Shown here in pieces: positions 62,415 through 64,000 of a stretch of DNA of 64,000 nt (its first letter is position 1; the number at the start of each line of letters is the position of its first letter). The translations under genes and the position numbers were made by a program. The notes beneath the pieces were generated by a model. It was not told the origin of the DNA. It saw only the letters and a list, made by a program, of their open reading frames with translations, and did no database searches. Origin of the DNA: an uncultured Eubacteriales bacterium (GTDB lineage: Bacteria; Bacillota; Clostridia; Oscillospirales; Oscillospiraceae); assembly GCA_900549405.1 (NCBI GenBank), contig URNZ01000006.1, forward strand, positions 4,712 through 68,711. The letters are read 5' to 3'.

Positions 62415-64000
62415 ATGGAGCGGTGGCACAGCATGACGGCGCGGCAGGTGATGGAGAAGCTGGGCAGCGGGCCGGAGGGCCTCTCTGACGGGGAGGCCGC
62501 CCGGCGGCTGGAGCGGGACGGGCCAAATCAACTGGACCCGCCCCGGCGGCCGCCCCTGCTGCTGCGGCTGCTGGGGCAGTTTCAGGACCCCATGATATTG
62601 GTGCTGCTGGCGGCGGCGGGGCTGTCCCTGGCGGCCAGCGGGGGCCGGGAGTGGCTGGACGGGGCCATCATCCTCATCATCGTGGCGGTGAACGCGGTGC
62701 TGTCCATCACCCAGGAGGACCACGCCCACCAGGCATTGGAGCAGCTGCGGGACATGTCCGCCCCCATGGCCCTGGCGCTGAGAAACGGGAAGGAGCGCCG
62801 CCTGCCCGCCGCGGCCCTGGCGGTGGGGGATGTGATCTTGCTCCAGGCGGGGGACCAGGTCCCGGCGGACGCCCGATTATTGGAGAGCACCCGCCTGCGG
62901 GCGGACGAGTCGGCCATGACGGGGGAGTCCGCCCCGGTGGAGAAGTCCCCCCGGGAGGGTCTGGACGAGGACACCCCCCTGGGGGACCGGACCAATATGC
63001 TCCTGTCCGGGACCATGGTCACGGCGGGCCACGGCAGGGCCATGGTGGTGGCGGTGGGCATGGACACCCAGATGGGCCGCATTGCCGGGCTGCTGCTGGA
63101 GGAGGGGGAGAGCCAGACGCCCCTTCAGAAGAAGATGGCCGAGATCTCCAAGACCCTGTCGTTTCTGTGCCTGGCGGTGTGCGGGGTGATGTTCGGCCTG
63201 GGGCTGCTCCAGGGGAAGGACCTGCTGGGTATGTTCCTCACGGCGGTGAGCCTGGCCGTGGCCGCCATCCCCGAGGGGCTGCCCGCCATCGTCACCATTG
63301 TGCTGGCCATGGGGGTGCAGCGCATGGCGGGGCGGGGGGCTATCGTCAAGCGCCTGCCTGCGGTGGAGACCTTGGGCTGCGCGTCGGTGATCTGCTCGGA
63401 CAAAACGGGGACCCTGACCCAGAACCGTATGACGGCAAAAGAACTGTGGGTGCCCCAGGGGGGAGCGCGGCGGGAGGCCCTGACGGCGGGGGCCCTGTGC
63501 TCCGACGCCAAACTGACCTGGAGCGGGGGCACGCCCACGGCGGAGGGGGACCCCACCGAGACCGCCCTGGTAGAGGCCGCCGCCCGGGAGGGGGTGGACC
63601 AGCGGCAGCTGGAGAGCCGCCGCCCCCGGGCGGGGGAGGCCCCCTTCGATTCGGAGCGTAAGCGGATGTCCGTCCTCTACCCCGGTCCGGGGGGTGGCTG
63701 GGTGCTGTATGTGAAGGGCGCGCCCGACGTGGTGCTGCCCCGGTGCAGCGCCGGACCCACCGGCCCCATGGGGGAGACGGAGCGGCGGCGGGTGCTGGAG
63801 GTGAACGACAGCATGGCCGGCCGTGCCCTGCGGGTCATCGCCGTGGCCAGCCGGAAGCTGGAGCGCTCCCCCGGGGAGAATCTGGAGGGGGCGGAGGAGC
63901 AGCTGACCTTTTTGGGGCTGTTTGGTCTGATGGACCCGCCCCGGCCAGAGGCCCGCGCCGCCGTGGCCCGGTGTCACATGGCGGGGGTGCGCCCGGTGAT
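62415..64000 (+). CDS. Calcium-type (P2) cation-translocating P-type ATPase, partial
   Basis: Starts at the ATG at 62415 (AAGGAG) and is still open at the window end; 528 residues are visible. Cation_ATPase_N (1-60), membrane helices about 50-90, an actuator domain with M-T-G-E-S (loop D-E-S-A-M-T-G-E-S), helix 4 with the P-E-G-L-P motif of Ca2+ pumps, and the phosphorylated D329 in C-S-D-K-T-G-T-L-T. The nucleotide domain follows with K-G-A-P-D. SERCA/PMCA-like pumps of this type export Ca2+ or related cations. The C-terminal transmembrane half, including the remaining ion ligands, is outside the window. Confidence 0.9.
   Translation, partial: MERWHSMTARQVMEKLGSGPEGLSDGEAARRLERDGPNQLDPPRRPPLLLRLLGQFQDPMILVLLAAAGLSLAASGGREWLDGAIILIIVAVNAVLSITQEDHAHQALEQLRDMSAPMALALRNGKERRLPAAALAVGDVILLQAGDQVPADARLLESTRLRADESAMTGESAPVEKSPREGLDEDTPLGDRTNMLLSGTMVTAGHGRAMVVAVGMDTQMGRIAGLLLEEGESQTPLQKKMAEISKTLSFLCLAVCGVMFGLGLLQGKDLLGMFLTAVSLAVAAIPEGLPAIVTIVLAMGVQRMAGRGAIVKRLPAVETLGCASVICSDKTGTLTQNRMTAKELWVPQGGARREALTAGALCSDAKLTWSGGTPTAEGDPTETALVEAAAREGVDQRQLESRRPRAGEAPFDSERKRMSVLYPGPGGGWVLYVKGAPDVVLPRCSAGPTGPMGETERRRVLEVNDSMAGRALRVIAVASRKLERSPGENLEGAEEQLTFLGLFGLMDPPRPEARAAVARCHMAGVRPV

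Overview
The window is a GC-rich chromosomal segment built around the replication origin of a member of the Clostridia. The best fit is a high-GC Oscillospiraceae-type gut bacterium (Flavonifractor, Lawsonibacter, Intestinimonas or a relative). The evidence is the gene content and order: rpmH-rnpA-yidD-yidC(SpoIIIJ)-jag on the left, dnaA-dnaN-yaaA-recF-remB-gyrB-gyrA on the right, RicT (stage 0 sporulation family), SepF/DivIVA, a glycyl T-box and a THF riboswitch. The genus is an inference from memory of gene order and protein style. No tRNA, rRNA, CRISPR array, prophage or transposase gene was seen.

Layout. 1-9040: after a plus-strand tail (FAH-family hydrolase, DUF4491), genes run on the minus strand: AEC transporter, ricT, holB, an Orn/Lys/Arg decarboxylase-like protein, then jag-yidC-yidD-rnpA-rpmH. 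9041-11258: the origin, with gene direction switching, DnaA-box clusters on both sides of dnaA, and consensus promoters for rpmH (minus) and dnaA (plus). 11259-19215: dnaN, yaaA, recF, remB, gyrB, gyrA and a SHOCT membrane protein. 19477-32956: rnhA, a MoxR AAA+/VWA pair, glyS with its T-box (minus), miaB, mutS, mutL, miaA and two unrecognised genes. 33039-39876: hfq, an HlyD-like protein, yggS, sepF and divIVA, then a minus-strand M23/LysM/G5 cell-wall hydrolase and a small membrane protein, then an unrecognised anchored protein. 40190-51050: typA and a one-carbon block (fhs, Lrp, LysR, ftcD, fchA, THF riboswitch-folT, hutD-like, folD, folC). 51211-54820: proC-proB-proA and an HD protein. 55126-64000: prs, pth, mfd, a PrsA-like lipoprotein and a truncated Ca-type P-ATPase.

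The one-carbon block is functionally coherent. FtcD and FchA pass the formimino carbon of histidine breakdown onto THF, Fhs can release it as formate with ATP gain, FolD reduces it, FolT imports folate under THF control, and FolC polyglutamates it. The FolD here lacks the catalytic Lys and Gln used for cyclohydrolase activity, so FchA probably supplies that step.

The spaces between genes are filled by several families of hairpin repeats. Core units have the form GTAGGGG-hairpin-CCCCTAC and occur singly, as a five-unit array and inside larger composite elements, two of which share about 180 identical bases. Two repeats have entered genes: the same 28-base unit occurs twice in frame in the mutL linker, and a 125-bp element supplies the last 15 codons and the stop of hfq. 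No novel multi-gene defence or mobile system was recognised. The most interesting signals are the repeat mosaic, the folate module with its degenerate FolD, and a WalR-type site at the cell-wall hydrolase promoter.
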